64,000 bases of DNA, from assembly GCF_014656475.1 (NCBI RefSeq), contig NZ_BNCM01000014.1:1-64000 (forward strand). The letters run 5' to 3'. The translations under genes were made by a program, and so were the position numbers. This document shows, piece after piece, positions 25,968-35,493 of the stretch. This DNA is from Sinomonas cellulolyticus (GTDB lineage: Bacteria > Actinomycetota > Actinomycetes > Actinomycetales > Micrococcaceae). Numbering within the stretch: the first letter of the stretch is position 1; each line of letters begins with the position of its first letter. The notes under the pieces are model-generated. The model saw only the letters and a program-made list of their open reading frames with translations. It did no database searches and was not told the DNA's origin.

Positions 25968-26399
25968 GTGCTGGCCACCATCGGCGTCTTCCTTGCCGTG
26001 CCCGGGTTCATCGCCCTCGAAGGCCAAGGGTCGACCCAGAACATCATCACGGTGCTCGCCGCACAGGGGAAGACGGACCCGGGCTTCGCCTACACCGTTT
26101 CCGACGCCGTCCAGAAGCTCCCCCAATCCGGAGCCCTCGTGGGGGTCTTCGTCTTCGGGCACCTCATCGGCACGAGCATCCTCGGCATGGCGCTGTGGCG
26201 TTCGCGGGCCGTCCCCGCGTGGATCGCCTGGGCACTCGCCGTGTCCCAGCCGGTCCACCTCCTCAGCGCGATGACAGGCAACCACCCCCTCGACCTCATC
26301 GGCTGGGGCCTGACCGCCGTCGGCTTCGCGGCCGCGGGCCTGACCCTGGTAACGATGCGCGACGACGAGTTCGACCTGCCGCCGGGACGCACCGCCTGA
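25968..26399 (+). pseudogene. 5'-truncated membrane protein gene (probable remnant)
   Basis: The frame encodes about 143 residues from a GTG with no ribosome-binding site. It opens in the middle of a hydrophobic segment and carries about four transmembrane segments. An in-frame TGA at 25959 closes the frame upstream. Related actinobacterial membrane proteins, as I recall them, are longer at the N-terminus by two or more segments. On the opposite strand, 25861-25990 reads as a 40-odd residue protein C-terminus without a start, ending ARTVDASPERRRA. The two tails meet head to head near 25960, as expected if a deletion removed the 5' parts of two divergent genes. A short intact gene is the alternative. 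Confidence 0.45.
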
Positions 26400-26437
26400 G
26401 CGGTGAGCGCGTGGGTTTGCCCGCCCTGCCTGAGGGG

Positions 26438-26713
26438 TCAGTCTTCCTGGCCGTGGTAGGGCGGGCTGTCGCTCGCGTCGCTGGTGAGCTCGGCGTCGGG
26501 GACGTCCATCCCGGCCATCGCCTTGTCGATGTCCGCGTAGTTGCGCGGCACATCGTCCTCCTGCGGCATGTTGCCGTGGATCTGCTCCCGGATGAGCTGC
26601 TCTTCCTCGCTGAACCGGATGTCGTTGGCCTGGTCGCCGGAGTCGCGCGGCTCGTCGTACGGGTCGCCGGTCTTGTACTCGCGCTCTTCGGGCTCGCTCG
26701 TGTTCTCAGTCAT
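26438..26713 (-). CDS. Small acidic protein, paralogue of the protein at 5376-5591
   Basis: This 91-residue, strongly acidic and hydrophilic protein shares about 16 of 25 residues in its core (DSGDQANDIRFSEEEQL) with the protein at 5376-5591. The C-terminal part (NYADIDKAMAGMDVPDAEL) is unique to this copy. The ATG at 26713 is the first after the upstream gene's stop. No family function is known to me. It lies 37 nt after the stop of a second acidic small-protein gene, so the two may form a unit. Confidence 0.62.
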   Translation of the reverse strand: MTENTSEPEEREYKTGDPYDEPRDSGDQANDIRFSEEEQLIREQIHGNMPQEDDVPRNYADIDKAMAGMDVPDAELTSDASDSPPYHGQED

Positions 26714-26750
26714 GGGCCATCCGTACCCGCTCCGATCGGGTCCAATCGGG

Positions 26751-27020
26751 CTACTCCTCCGGGGCGGTGTCGTACGCGCCGTCCGTGTACTGTCCGGGCG
26801 CCCGCACCGGGGCCGCAGTGTCGGCACGGCGCACCGGTTCTTCGACGACCGGCGGGGCCACGGCCGCGTCGTCTTCTCCCGGCTCGACGTCGTACTCCCC
26901 GTCGGTGTACTGGCCCTCAGCGGCGCTGCCCACGTGGCGGCTTCCGGGCTCCAGGGGCAGCCCGGACTCGTCGTGGCGTGGATTCTCAGGGATCGGGTGC
27001 GCGCCCGCATTCTCGCTCAT
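26751..27020 (-). CDS. Small acidic protein with two GQYTDG-x-YD repeats
   Basis: This 89-residue protein is rich in Glu, Asp, Pro and Ala and carries two copies of GQYTDG(E/A)YD (about residues 36-44 and 75-83). It has no hydrophobic segment or signal peptide. The composition suggests a disordered protein. It precedes the acidic paralogue at 26438-26713 on the same strand and is divergent from the Rieske gene. The function is unknown. Confidence 0.55.
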   Translation of the reverse strand: MSENAGAHPIPENPRHDESGLPLEPGSRHVGSAAEGQYTDGEYDVEPGEDDAAVAPPVVEEPVRRADTAAPVRAPGQYTDGAYDTAPEE

Positions 27021-27156
27021 GGCGCAGGCCTACCCGGGACGGGGGAATCGAAACCACCCAGCCGGCCGCTCGCCCGCAGGAACCGGTGCGTGAAGAGATG
27101 AGCCCCGGGTAAGTGTCCACGGTCACCGCGTCCGCTACAGCACGCAGGAGGGTCAC

Positions 27157-28023
27157 GTGAACCTGTTGGATGACGCCGTCAGCCGCCTCGAGCGCTGGAG
27201 GGCCCTGGACGGCCTGGCAGAACCGCTCCGCAAGGCGGCCCATACACTCGTCAGGCCGCGTCTGGTCCGCAACGCGCTCAGCGGCATCCCTACCGGCCAC
27301 CCCCTCCACGCCGTCCTCACGGACATCCCGATCGGGGCGTGGAGCATGGCTGCCCTGCTGGACGGGAAGTCCATGCTGGCTCCGGACGACCGCGGATTCG
27401 AACCCGCCGCGGACCTCCTCGTCGCCGCCGGCCTGGCCGCCGCCGTGCCGACCGCTGCGGCCGGCCTCAACGACTGGTCGGACACCTACGGCCCGACCGA
27501 GCGGGTGGGCCTCGTCCACGCCGCGGTGAACACGGTTGCACTCGGCCTCTACGCGGCCTCGCTCGCCGCGCGCCGCGCAGGACGTCGGCCGGCCGGCCGC
27601 GCGCTCGCCTTCGCCGGGCTCGGGGTGCTGAGCGTGGGCGGCTATCTCGGAGGCCACCTCACCTACTCCAAGGGCGTCAAGGTCAGCCACACCGCCTACC
27701 ACGAGGGACCCCTCACGTGGGAGGACGTGATGGCGGAGGGCGAGCTCGAGGGCAACGCGCCCAAGCTCGTCCAGCACGGCGAGATCCCGCTGCTCGTGAT
27801 GCGCGACGGCGGTCGGATCGTCGCGCTCGACAACACCTGCACTCATGCGGGCGGCCCGCTGAACGAGGGGACCTTCAAGGACGGCTGCGTCACGTGCCCC
27901 TGGCACGGCAGCCAGTTCCGCCTGGCCGACGGCGCTCCCATGCTCGGGCCTGCCACAGCCCCGCAGCCGAGCTACGAGGCCCGCGTGCGGGACGGCCGCA
28001 TCGAGGTCCGGGCGAAGAAGTAG
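27157..28023 (+). CDS. DUF2231-Rieske [2Fe-2S] fusion protein
   Basis: This 288-residue protein has an N-terminal DUF2231-type membrane domain (about residues 40-175; GHPLHAVLTDIPIGAW and several transmembrane segments). A C-terminal Rieske domain follows (about 185-285) with both cluster-binding boxes, CTHAGG and CPWHGSQF. It is probably a membrane-bound electron-transfer protein. The redox partner is unknown. The start is a GTG with AGGAGG upstream. Confidence 0.9.
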   Translation: MNLLDDAVSRLERWRALDGLAEPLRKAAHTLVRPRLVRNALSGIPTGHPLHAVLTDIPIGAWSMAALLDGKSMLAPDDRGFEPAADLLVAAGLAAAVPTAAAGLNDWSDTYGPTERVGLVHAAVNTVALGLYAASLAARRAGRRPAGRALAFAGLGVLSVGGYLGGHLTYSKGVKVSHTAYHEGPLTWEDVMAEGELEGNAPKLVQHGEIPLLVMRDGGRIVALDNTCTHAGGPLNEGTFKDGCVTCPWHGSQFRLADGAPMLGPATAPQPSYEARVRDGRIEVRAKK

Positions 28024-28077
28024 CTGCCGGGACGCTGCCTCGCCCGGGACGCTGTGCCCGCGCGGGGAGGCGGCGGC

Positions 28078-29004
28078 CTAGCCCGTCTTGCGGGGACGCC
28101 GCTTGGGAGGCGCCTTCTCCTCGGAGGGTGCGGGCTCGTCGTCGTGCTTCTCCTCCTTCTTGGCCCGGCTGCGTGTGCCTGCCGAGGGCTTCGCCTCCTC
28201 GGAGCCTCCGGAGGCCTTGCGGCGGCTCTCGACACTCCGGCGCAGGGCCTCCATGAGGTCAAGGACCTCGGCGCCCTCGCCCTCCTCGGCCGGGGCACCG
28301 AAGGTCTCCTCGGTGTCCACAGCGTCGCCCTTGGCGAGCTTCGCCTCCACGAGCTGGCGCAGCTGCTCCTGGTACTCGTCGGTGAACTGCTCCGGCTCGT
28401 AGTCCGAGGACAGGCTCTCCACGAGCGACGAGGACATCTTCAGTTCCTTGTCCGAGATCTTCACCTCGGTGTCCTCGATGATGGGGAAGTTGGCCTCACG
28501 CACCTCGTCTGGCCAGAGGAGCGCCTGGAGGACCATGACGTCCCCGCGGACCCGCAGCGCCCCGAGGCGGGACTTCTGCCGCAGCGAGAACTTCACGACG
28601 GCGGTCAGCTCCGTCCGCTCAAGCGTCTCCCGGAGCAGCTGGTACGGCTTGACCCCCACCTTCTCCGGCTCGAGGTAGTAGCTCTTCTCGAAGAACATCG
28701 GGTCGATCTGGGCGTCGGGGACGAACTCGACCACCTCGATCTCCCGGCTGCGCTCCACCGGCAGCGACTTGAGGTCCTCGTCCGTGAGGACCACTGTCCG
28801 CCCGCCCTCCTCGTACGCCTTGTCGATGTCCGCGTACTCTACGACCTCGCCGCAGACCTCGCAGCGCCGCTGGTAGCGGATGCGGCCCCGGTCGCGGTCG
28901 TGGACCTGGTGCAGCTTGAGGTCGTGGTCCTCGGTGGCGCTGTAGACCTTCACGGGCACGCTGACCAGGCCGAAGCTGATGGCGCCCTTCCAGATAGAAC
29001 GCAT
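28078..29004 (-). CDS. ku: Ku protein of bacterial non-homologous end joining
   Basis: This 308-residue Ku has the conserved start MRSIWKGAISFGLVSVPV and the Ku core (about residues 1-260), and it forms a ring around DNA ends. The C-terminal tail (about 265-308) is Lys/Arg/Glu/Pro rich, as in Ku proteins that recruit LigD. I chose the Met at 29004 because it begins the conserved core. LigD is encoded nearby at 30144 on the other strand. The two act together to repair double-strand breaks. Confidence 0.96.
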   Translation of the reverse strand: MRSIWKGAISFGLVSVPVKVYSATEDHDLKLHQVHDRDRGRIRYQRRCEVCGEVVEYADIDKAYEEGGRTVVLTDEDLKSLPVERSREIEVVEFVPDAQIDPMFFEKSYYLEPEKVGVKPYQLLRETLERTELTAVVKFSLRQKSRLGALRVRGDVMVLQALLWPDEVREANFPIIEDTEVKISDKELKMSSSLVESLSSDYEPEQFTDEYQEQLRQLVEAKLAKGDAVDTEETFGAPAEEGEGAEVLDLMEALRRSVESRRKASGGSEEAKPSAGTRSRAKKEEKHDDEPAPSEEKAPPKRRPRKTG

Positions 29005-29134
29005 GTGCCTAAGTGAACCGCACAATCGCAGGCTTGGATAGGCCGCCCTCCGTCCCGGGCGGCCCTTTGGCCCTACCTGCTCGCACGGGGCTGGGCCACG
29101 CTGGAATCACACCCCACCTCTGAGAGGACTCGCC

Positions 29135-29686
29135 ATGAACATCCTCGTCGCCTACGCCAGCAAGCACGGGGCCACTGCCGGCATCGCCGAACGGATCGGC
29201 TCGACACTCAGCGCCGCAGGGCTTCCAGCCACCGTCAAGCCCGTGGACGAGATCGACGACGTGACCGCCTACGACGCCGTGGTGCTCGGCAGCGCCGCCT
29301 ACACGCTCCATTGGATGAAAGAGGCCACAGCCTTCGCCAAGCGGCATGAGACCGAGCTCGCGGAACGGCCGGTATGGCTGTTCAGCAGCGGCCCGCTCGG
29401 CACGGAGACGGTGGACAAGGAAGGCCGCGACGTGCGCGAGACGACGCAGCCCAAGGAGTTCGAGAAATTCGCCGACCTGCTCCACGTCAGGGGCGAGCGC
29501 GTGTTCTTCGGGGCGTGGGATCCGGCGTCGCCGCCGGTCGGCGCGATGGAGAAGATGATGAGCCACCTGCCCGGGAAGCCGCTCGCCTCGATGCCCGCCG
29601 GAGACTTCCGGGACTGGGAGGACATCGAGGCGTGGGCGCGGGGCATTGCTGACGAGCTGCGCGCCCCAGGACCGGAGCGGGGCTGA
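29135..29686 (+). CDS. Flavodoxin domain protein (HemG-like)
   Basis: This 183-residue protein begins with a flavodoxin FMN-phosphate loop (VAYASKHGATAGIAERI). It contains VVLGSAAYTLHWMKEA and LFSSGPLG, as in the flavodoxin-like HemG/protoporphyrinogen-oxidase branch. These proteins often act in oxidative or envelope stress rather than haem synthesis in this phylum. AGAGGA precedes the ATG. It is divergent from Ku and lies upstream of csbD; a GC-rich hairpin (29041-29064) sits in the divergent gap. Confidence 0.85.
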   Translation: MNILVAYASKHGATAGIAERIGSTLSAAGLPATVKPVDEIDDVTAYDAVVLGSAAYTLHWMKEATAFAKRHETELAERPVWLFSSGPLGTETVDKEGRDVRETTQPKEFEKFADLLHVRGERVFFGAWDPASPPVGAMEKMMSHLPGKPLASMPAGDFRDWEDIEAWARGIADELRAPGPERG

Positions 29687-29798
29687 GGCGAAGGCGGAGG
29701 GCAGCCCCCTTGTCTGCCGGGGGCGCGCGTGGCAGTTTAAGGCCAGCGCACACGGCGAGCGCGGCCCGGACACCGGGCATACGGGAACGGAGAGCACC

Positions 29799-29993
29799 AT
29801 GGGACTCGGCGACAAGATCAGCAACAAGGCAGAAGAGCTCGGCGGCAAGATCAAGGAGTCGACCGGCCGGGCCACCGACAACCCGAACCTCGAGGCCGAG
29901 GGCCAGGCGGACCAGGCATCGGCGGGCGTCAAGCAGGCCGGCGAGCACGTCAAGGACGCCGTGAAGGACGTCAAGGACGGCTTCTCGAAGTAG
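29799..29993 (+). CDS. CsbD family stress protein
   Basis: This 64-residue, Lys/Glu/Ala-rich protein is a clear CsbD-family member: GLGDKISNKAEELGGKIKES, then a Gly/Asn segment (NPNLEAEGQAD). CsbD-type proteins are abundant general-stress proteins of unknown mechanism. GGAGAG precedes the ATG at 29799. A strong terminator follows at 30021. Confidence 0.85.
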   Translation: MGLGDKISNKAEELGGKIKESTGRATDNPNLEAEGQADQASAGVKQAGEHVKDAVKDVKDGFSK

Positions 29994-30020
29994 CCCCGGC
30001 CAAGGGACCCACTCACACCT

Positions 30021-30065
30021 CTCAGGGGCGCACCCGGCCGAGTCCGGTCCGGGTGCGCCCCTGAG
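30021..30065 (+). terminator. Terminator hairpin after csbD
   Basis: A perfect 17-bp stem (30021-30037 with 30049-30065) and an 11-nt loop lie 27 nt after the csbD stop and are followed by CCTTTG. It separates csbD from ligD. Confidence 0.8.
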
Positions 30066-30143
30066 CCTTTGCAGCCCTCTGGGGGCGGCGTCGCCGGAAT
30101 CCATGCCTTCCCCGCGGGCTAGGGCCCGTGGCAGGGTAGCCGC

Positions 30144-32714
30144 ATGGCTCCGCAGCGCGAGACCGTCGAGATCGAAGGCCGCCGCATCAGCCTGTCGAAC
30201 CTCGACAAGGTCATGTACCCCGCTGCCGGAACCACCAAGGGCGATGTCATCGAGTACTACCGGACAGTGGCACCGGTCATGATCCCGGCCATCCGGGACC
30301 GACCGGCGACCCGCAAGAGGTGGGTCCATGGCGTGGGCACCGAAGACGAGCCCGGCGACGTGTTCTTCCAGAAGAACCTCGACAAGTCCACGCCCCCGTG
30401 GGTTGAGCGCGTCACCCTGCACCACCGCAACTCGACGAACACCTACCCCCTCGTCAACAACCTGCCCACGCTGATCTGGCTCGCCCAGATCGCCGCGCTC
30501 GAGATCCACGTGCCGCAGTGGCGCGCCATCGAGACCGACACGATGATCAACCCCGACCGCCTCGTGATCGACCTCGATCCGGGCCCCGGAGCGGGGCTGG
30601 CCGAGTGCGTCGAGGTAGCACACCTCATCAAGCCGGTCTTCGACGACATGGGCCTCGTCTCCGTCCCGGTCACCTCCGGCTCGAAGGGCATCCACCTCTA
30701 CGCCAAGCTCGACGGCTCGCAGGAATGGGAGGCCGTCTCCGCCGTGGCGCGCGAGCTCGCCAAGTCCCTCGAGGCGGACCACCCCGACCTCGTGGTCGCG
30801 GACCAGAAGAAGACCCTCCGGCACGGCCGCGTGCTGGTGGACTGGAGCCAGAACAGCGGCCAGAAGACGACCATCGCCCCCTACTCACTGCGCGGCCGCC
30901 TTCAGCCCATGGTCGCCGCGCCGCGGACGTGGGAGGAGATCGCCTCGCCGGATCTGGCACACGTGCGCTACACCGAGATGGCCGCCCGCCTGGAGGAGTT
31001 CGGCGACCTCTTCGCCCCGCTCCGCCCCGAGCCCCTGCCCGGTGCGGACGGCGAGGAGGACGACGGCGGCGGCCACGCGGCGTCGTCCGCCACCACAGGC
31101 GGAGCGCGCAGTGACCGGCTCACCGAGTACCGGGCCAAGAGGGACGCCGCGAAGACCCCGGAGCCGGTCCCGCTCGAGGCTCCCACCCCGGGGGAAGGCA
31201 CGGCGTTCGTGATCCACGAGCACCATGCGCGCCGGCTGCACTGGGACCTGCGGCTCGAGCACGAGGGTGTGCTCGCCTCGTTCGCGATCCCCAAGGGGAT
31301 TCCCACGGGCACCGGGAAGAATCACCTCGCCGTGCACACCGAGGACCACCCGATCGAGTACCTCACGTTCTCCGGCAGCATCCCGAAGGGCGAGTACGGC
31401 GCCGGCGAGATGTACGTGTGGGACACCGGCACCTATGAGGCCGAGAAGTGGCGCGAGGACGAGATCGTCGTGGTGCTGCACGGTCGGCCCGGCGGCGGCC
31501 TCGAGTCGGTGGCGGAGGGGCTGGGGCGCCCGGGCGAGGGCGTGCGGCTGGCTCTCATCCGGACCAGCGAGGGGAGCTCCGGCAAGGAGAACTGGCTCGC
31601 GCATCTCATGAAGGACCAGGCGAAGGGGCACTGGCGAGGCGGGGCGAAGGGCGGGAAGGGCGCGGAGGCCGAGGGGCCCGACGACGTCGTTGCGGCCGAC
31701 GCCGCGGGCCCTCACCCCGACGCCGCCTCCTCGCGCACTGGCCCGGCGCCGGAGCCCATGCTCGCCCAGACCGGCACGGCGGCGCTCGTCCGCGGAGACG
31801 AATGGGCGTTCGAGATGAAGTGGGACGGCATCCGCGCCATCGTGGACGCCCGCGCGGAGCCGCTGCGCCTCCTGAGCCGCAAAGGGATTGACCAGGCAGC
31901 CACGTACCCGGAGCTCGGGGGCCTCATGGAGCTGGGGCCTGCAGTGCTCGACGGCGAGATCGTCGCCCTCGACGCGCACGGCCGCCCCGACTTCGGGCTC
32001 CTGCAGCAGCGCATGAACCTGACCCGGGCCGCCGACGTCGAACGCATCCGCCGCGACGTCCCGGTGCAGATCGTGCTGTTCGACCTCCTCGAGTACGAGG
32101 GCCGCGACCTCACCCGGCTGCCGTTCCGCGAGCGCCGCCAGGCCCTTGAGCTCCTCGCCGAGGGAGGCCTCCCCGAGAACGTCAGGCTCTCACCGCTGTT
32201 CGGCGCGGAGGACGGCGCCCCCGACGACGCCGAGCACGTCCTCGCCGCCTCCGCCGAGCACGGGCTCGAGGGCATCGTGGCCAAGCGGCTCGGCGCCCGC
32301 TACGAGCCGGGGCGCCGCTCGGGGGCATGGGTCAAGATCAAGAACGAGCGGACCCAGGAGGTGGTCGTGGCGGGCTGGCGCGAGGGCAACGGGAGCCGCG
32401 CGGCGACGGTCGGTTCGCTGCTTCTGGGCATTCCGGACGACGCCGGCCGGCTGGCGTACGCGGGGCGCGTCGGCTCGGGGTTCACGGAGGGCATGCTCAC
32501 GGAGGTCTCCCGGCGGCTGCACGCACTCGAGCGGAAGACGTCGCCGCTCGAGGACGTGCCGGCGGCCGACGCGCGGGGCGCGCACTGGGTGACGCCCAAG
32601 CTCGTCGGCGAGGTGACCTATTCGGAGATGACCTCGGGCGGAAGGCTCCGCCACCCGGTGTGGCGGGGGTGGCGCCCCGACAAGACGCCGAAGGACGTTG
32701 CCTACGAGCCCTGA
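30144..32714 (+). CDS. ligD: Multifunctional NHEJ DNA ligase LigD (polymerase, phosphoesterase, ligase)
   Basis: This 856-residue protein carries all three LigD activities in the order polymerase-phosphoesterase-ligase, as in Mycobacterium. The primase-polymerase domain (about residues 8-300) has the metal-binding DLDPG. The 3'-phosphoesterase domain (about 350-495) has the [18 protein letters not shown] box and the late [15 protein letters not shown]. The ATP-dependent ligase domain (about 535-850) has the adenylated Lys K559 in [17 protein letters not shown] and the downstream ligase motifs ([16 protein letters not shown]). A low-complexity linker separates the domains. It works with Ku (28078-29004) to tailor and seal DNA ends. 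Confidence 0.97.
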   Translation: MAPQRETVEIEGRRISLSNLDKVMYPAAGTTKGDVIEYYRTVAPVMIPAIRDRPATRKRWVHGVGTEDEPGDVFFQKNLDKSTPPWVERVTLHHRNSTNTYPLVNNLPTLIWLAQIAALEIHVPQWRAIETDTMINPDRLVIDLDPGPGAGLAECVEVAHLIKPVFDDMGLVSVPVTSGSKGIHLYAKLDGSQEWEAVSAVARELAKSLEADHPDLVVADQKKTLRHGRVLVDWSQNSGQKTTIAPYSLRGRLQPMVAAPRTWEEIASPDLAHVRYTEMAARLEEFGDLFAPLRPEPLPGADGEEDDGGGHAASSATTGGARSDRLTEYRAKRDAAKTPEPVPLEAPTPGEGTAFVIHEHHARRLHWDLRLEHEGVLASFAIPKGIPTGTGKNHLAVHTEDHPIEYLTFSGSIPKGEYGAGEMYVWDTGTYEAEKWREDEIVVVLHGRPGGGLESVAEGLGRPGEGVRLALIRTSEGSSGKENWLAHLMKDQAKGHWRGGAKGGKGAEAEGPDDVVAADAAGPHPDAASSRTGPAPEPMLAQTGTAALVRGDEWAFEMKWDGIRAIVDARAEPLRLLSRKGIDQAATYPELGGLMELGPAVLDGEIVALDAHGRPDFGLLQQRMNLTRAADVERIRRDVPVQIVLFDLLEYEGRDLTRLPFRERRQALELLAEGGLPENVRLSPLFGAEDGAPDDAEHVLAASAEHGLEGIVAKRLGARYEPGRRSGAWVKIKNERTQEVVVAGWREGNGSRAATVGSLLLGIPDDAGRLAYAGRVGSGFTEGMLTEVSRRLHALERKTSPLEDVPAADARGAHWVTPKLVGEVTYSEMTSGGRLRHPVWRGWRPDKTPKDVAYEP

Positions 32715-32758
32715 ACGGTTCCTCCGCGGCCGACCGCCGCGGTGCCCACTTCGCAGAA

Positions 32759-32771
32759 ATTGTTGAACAAT
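32759..32771. promoter_or_regulatory. GntR operator upstream of pxpA
   Basis: ATTGTTGAACAAT is a palindrome (TTGTT-G-AACAA core at 32760-32770) 54 nt before the pxpA start. It overlaps TTGAAC, a candidate -35 box with CATGCT as -10 18 nt later. The same core occurs twice at 38009-38043 in front of the transporter operon. The regulator is most likely the FCD-GntR protein encoded at 37280. Confidence 0.72.
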
Positions 32772-32824
32772 CTGCCTCCGATGGTGCATGCTTGATTCAC
32801 CACCTCGTGAGACGGAGATCACTC

Positions 32825-33580
32825 ATGGCAACCATCGACCTCAACAGCGATGTCGGCGAGTCGTACGGCAACTGGACCTTCGGCGACGACGCCGCGATCT
32901 TCACGAGCGTCTCGAGCGCCAACGTCGCGTGCGGCTTCCATGCAGGGGATCCGAGCGGCATCCGGGCCACGTGCGAGGCGGCGGTGGCGGCCGGCGTCGT
33001 CATCGGGGCACACCCGGCATACCGCGACCTCGCCGGGTTCGGCCGGCGCTTTATGGACGTGGCGCCGAAGGAACTCATCGACGACGTCATCTACCAGATC
33101 GGCGCCCTCGAGGCCCTCGCGCGCTCGGTCGGCGGCCAGGTCCGCTACGTCAAGCCCCACGGCGCGCTCTACAACACCATCGTGCACCACGAGGCACAGG
33201 CGAAGGCGGTGGCGAAGGCGATCTTGGAGGTGGCCCCCGAGCTGCCGCTGCTCGTGCTCCCCAACTCCGAGATCCAGCGCGCGGCCGAGGCCGCCGGGCT
33301 GCGCACCGTGACCGAGGCGTTCGCCGACCGCGCCTACACCCCCGACGGGACGCTCGTCTCACGGCGGGAGCCCGGCTCGGTCCTGCACGACGTCGACGAA
33401 ATCGTCCAGCACGTCCTGCGGATCCTCGACGGCGAGGTCAAGGCGATCGACGGCAGCCGCGTCACCCTCGAGGCCCACAGCATCTGCGTCCACGGCGACA
33501 CCCCGGGCGCCGTGGAGATGGCAGCGAAGATCCGCGAGGCCATCACGGCGTCCGGCGTCGACATCGCGAGCTTCGCGTGA
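32825..33580 (+). CDS. pxpA: 5-oxoprolinase subunit A (LamB/YcsF family)
   Basis: This 251-residue protein is a clear Pxp[14 protein letters not shown] at the N-terminus, [26 protein letters not shown] and [11 protein letters not shown]. With PxpB and PxpC it hydrolyses 5-oxoproline (pyroglutamate) to glutamate using ATP. The ATG at 32825 has GGAGAT upstream. It is the first gene of the operon, and its stop overlaps the GTG of pxpBC. Confidence 0.96.
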   Translation: MATIDLNSDVGESYGNWTFGDDAAIFTSVSSANVACGFHAGDPSGIRATCEAAVAAGVVIGAHPAYRDLAGFGRRFMDVAPKELIDDVIYQIGALEALARSVGGQVRYVKPHGALYNTIVHHEAQAKAVAKAILEVAPELPLLVLPNSEIQRAAEAAGLRTVTEAFADRAYTPDGTLVSRREPGSVLHDVDEIVQHVLRILDGEVKAIDGSRVTLEAHSICVHGDTPGAVEMAAKIREAITASGVDIASFA

Positions 33581-35493
33581 GGCGCCACGCCGCCATCGCG
33601 CAGCGGGCCGCGGAGCACGGCATCGGGGCCCGCGTGTCCGGCGGCCGTCCGAGTCCCGGGCGCGACAACGCCGAGACGCCCCATCCGGAGGCGCCGCACC
33701 CCATCGTGGGCCTGCGCCCCGTCGGCGACCGCGCCGTCCTCGTGGAGCTCCGCTCCCTCGGCGCGGTCCTGACCCTCGCCTCGCAGCTCGCCGCGGCCGA
33801 GCACGCCGGGGACATCGACGTCGTGGACGTCGTCGCCGCGGCGACCACCGTGCTCATCGTCGCCCCGTCCGCGCAGGAGCTTGCCCGCGCCGCGGCCTAT
33901 GTGCGGGCCCTCGGCCCCGCGCAGCTCGATCCAGGCGAGCGGCCCCCCGGCCGGCTTGTACGCCTCGAGACCGTGTACAACGGCGCCGACCTCAATGAGG
34001 CGGCCCGGCTCGCTGGCCTCTCTCCCGAGGGTCTCGTCGCGGCACACACCCAGGCGGTGTGGGACGCGGCGTTCGGCGGCTTCGCGCCCGGGTTCACCTA
34101 TCTGACGCACGACGCCGCGCCCTCCGTTCCGCGCCGCACGTCGCCGCGCACTGCGGTTCCCCCGGGTTCCGTGGCCCTCGCCGGCACCTACTCCGCCGTC
34201 TATCCCGGCGAATCGCCGGGCGGCTGGCAGCTGATCGGCCGCACCGACGCGCCCATGTGGGACCTCGGGCGGGACGAGCCTGCGCTGGTGCAGCCCGGCG
34301 ATCGGGTGCAGTTCGTCGCAGTGCGCGAGTCCACGACCATCGCCCCTTCCGCGAAATGGTGGGTTGCGCAGGGTGCCGGGGCCTCTCACCCTGCTCAACC
34401 CACCATTTCCGAGGGGGGCGAGGCGGCGCGCGAGGGGGGCGAGCCTGCGGAGGCGGGGCTCGTCGTCGTGCGTCCGGGGCTCCAGACCACGGTGCAGGAC
34501 CTGGGGCGCCCCGGCCGGGCGGCCCTCGGCGTGAGCCCGGCCGGGGCCCTGGACCGCGGCGCGCTGCGGCGGGCCAACCGGATGGTGGGCAACGAGCCGG
34601 GGGCGGCCGGACTCGAGTCGCTCTTCGGCGGCCTCGAGCTGCGGGCAAGGGAGGATCAGGTCCTCGCGGTCACGGGCGCACAGGTACCCCTGAGGATCAC
34701 CGTGGCACCGACGCCTCACACTGACCCCTCAACGCGGGGACATGGCCCCTCAGCGCAGGGAAGTGACCCCTCACCGCGGCCCGCCCGCGTGCGGGAGGCG
34801 CCCCTCGACGCGCCGTTCGCCCTCCTCGCCGGCGAGACCCTGGCCGTGGGTGCCCCCACGCAGGGGCTGCGCACCTACATCGCGGTTCGCGGGGGGCTTG
34901 ACGTGCCGCACCTCCTCGGCAGTGCGAGCGCCGACTCCCTCTCGGGGATCGGCCCCGCCCCGCTGGCGGCAGGGGATGAGCTCGCGGTGCTCCCACCGCG
35001 GGGCGCGCATGTAGTCGGCTTCCCGGAGGTCCCGCCGCCGCTGCCCGGCGCACACGGCGCCGTCACAGAGCTGCGGGTCATTCCCGGCCCGCGCCAGGAC
35101 TGGTTCACGCGGGAGTCCCTCGCCTCGTTCGCGGAGCAGGAGTGGACTGTGACGGCCCAGTCCAACCGCGTCGGGGTGCGGCTGGACGGAACTCCGCTGA
35201 AGCGCTCCCTCAAGGGCGAACTCGTGAGCGAGGGCACGGCGCGTGGGGCCGTCCAGGTCCCCGCGAGCGGCCTGCCCGTGCTGTTCCTCGCCGACGCCCC
35301 AGTCACCGGCGGGTACCCGGTGATCGGCGTCGTCGTGAGCGCGGACCTCGACCTCGCCGCCCAGCTGCCGCCCGGGGCGAAGGTCCGCTTCGTCCCCCAG
35401 AACTCCCAGACCTCCCAGCACCCGCAGCCCACACACTCCCAGAACGCGCCGGCACCCGGGGCCGGCACCCCGGAAGGAACCTCCCATGCGTAA
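33577..35493 (+). CDS. pxpBC: Fused 5-oxoprolinase subunits B and C (KipI-KipA)
   Basis: This 638-residue fusion joins PxpB (about residues 45-255; [30 protein letters not shown]) to PxpC (about 290-615; [34 protein letters not shown]). These are the two subunits that complete 5-oxoprolinase with PxpA. The GTG start overlaps the pxpA stop. The linker (about 259-278) is encoded by a 23-bp-arm palindrome. A 21-bp repeat of 2.7 copies encodes residues 382-401 inside PxpC. Both lie in non-conserved loops and keep the frame. The C-terminal tail is Gln/Ser/Pro rich. It overlaps the next gene by 8 nt. Confidence 0.94.
   Translation: MRRHAAIAQRAAEHGIGARVSGGRPSPGRDNAETPHPEAPHPIVGLRPVGDRAVLVELRSLGAVLTLASQLAAAEHAGDIDVVDVVAAATTVLIVAPSAQELARAAAYVRALGPAQLDPGERPPGRLVRLETVYNGADLNEAARLAGLSPEGLVAAHTQAVWDAAFGGFAPGFTYLTHDAAPSVPRRTSPRTAVPPGSVALAGTYSAVYPGESPGGWQLIGRTDAPMWDLGRDEPALVQPGDRVQFVAVRESTTIAPSAKWWVAQGAGASHPAQPTISEGGEAAREGGEPAEAGLVVVRPGLQTTVQDLGRPGRAALGVSPAGALDRGALRRANRMVGNEPGAAGLESLFGGLELRAREDQVLAVTGAQVPLRITVAPTPHTDPSTRGHGPSAQGSDPSPRPARVREAPLDAPFALLAGETLAVGAPTQGLRTYIAVRGGLDVPHLLGSASADSLSGIGPAPLAAGDELAVLPPRGAHVVGFPEVPPPLPGAHGAVTELRVIPGPRQDWFTRESLASFAEQEWTVTAQSNRVGVRLDGTPLKRSLKGELVSEGTARGAVQVPASGLPVLFLADAPVTGGYPVIGVVVSADLDLAAQLPPGAKVRFVPQNSQTSQHPQPTHSQNAPAPGAGTPEGTSHA
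34353..34409. repeat. Palindromic element inside the pxpBC coding sequence
   Basis: Arms at 34353-34375 and 34387-34409 are 23-nt inverted copies with one mismatch and an 11-nt loop. They encode the low-conservation linker between the PxpB and PxpC parts. A hairpin this strong in a reading frame is unusual. It may be an inserted palindromic element tolerated because its length keeps the frame. Confidence 0.75.
34722..34779. repeat. 21-bp tandem repeat (2.7 copies) in pxpBC
   Basis: Units begin at 34722, 34743 and 34764 and share CCCCTCA-CGC-GG. The 21-bp period adds seven residues per copy and so keeps the frame. It encodes a variable PxpC loop ([20 protein letters not shown]). Confidence 0.7.

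Noticed and set aside
29041..29064. A GC-rich 8-bp hairpin followed by TTTGG looks like a terminator.
   Set aside because: It lies between divergent gene starts, where no transcript needs to end. The stem is short and may be chance in GC-rich sequence.
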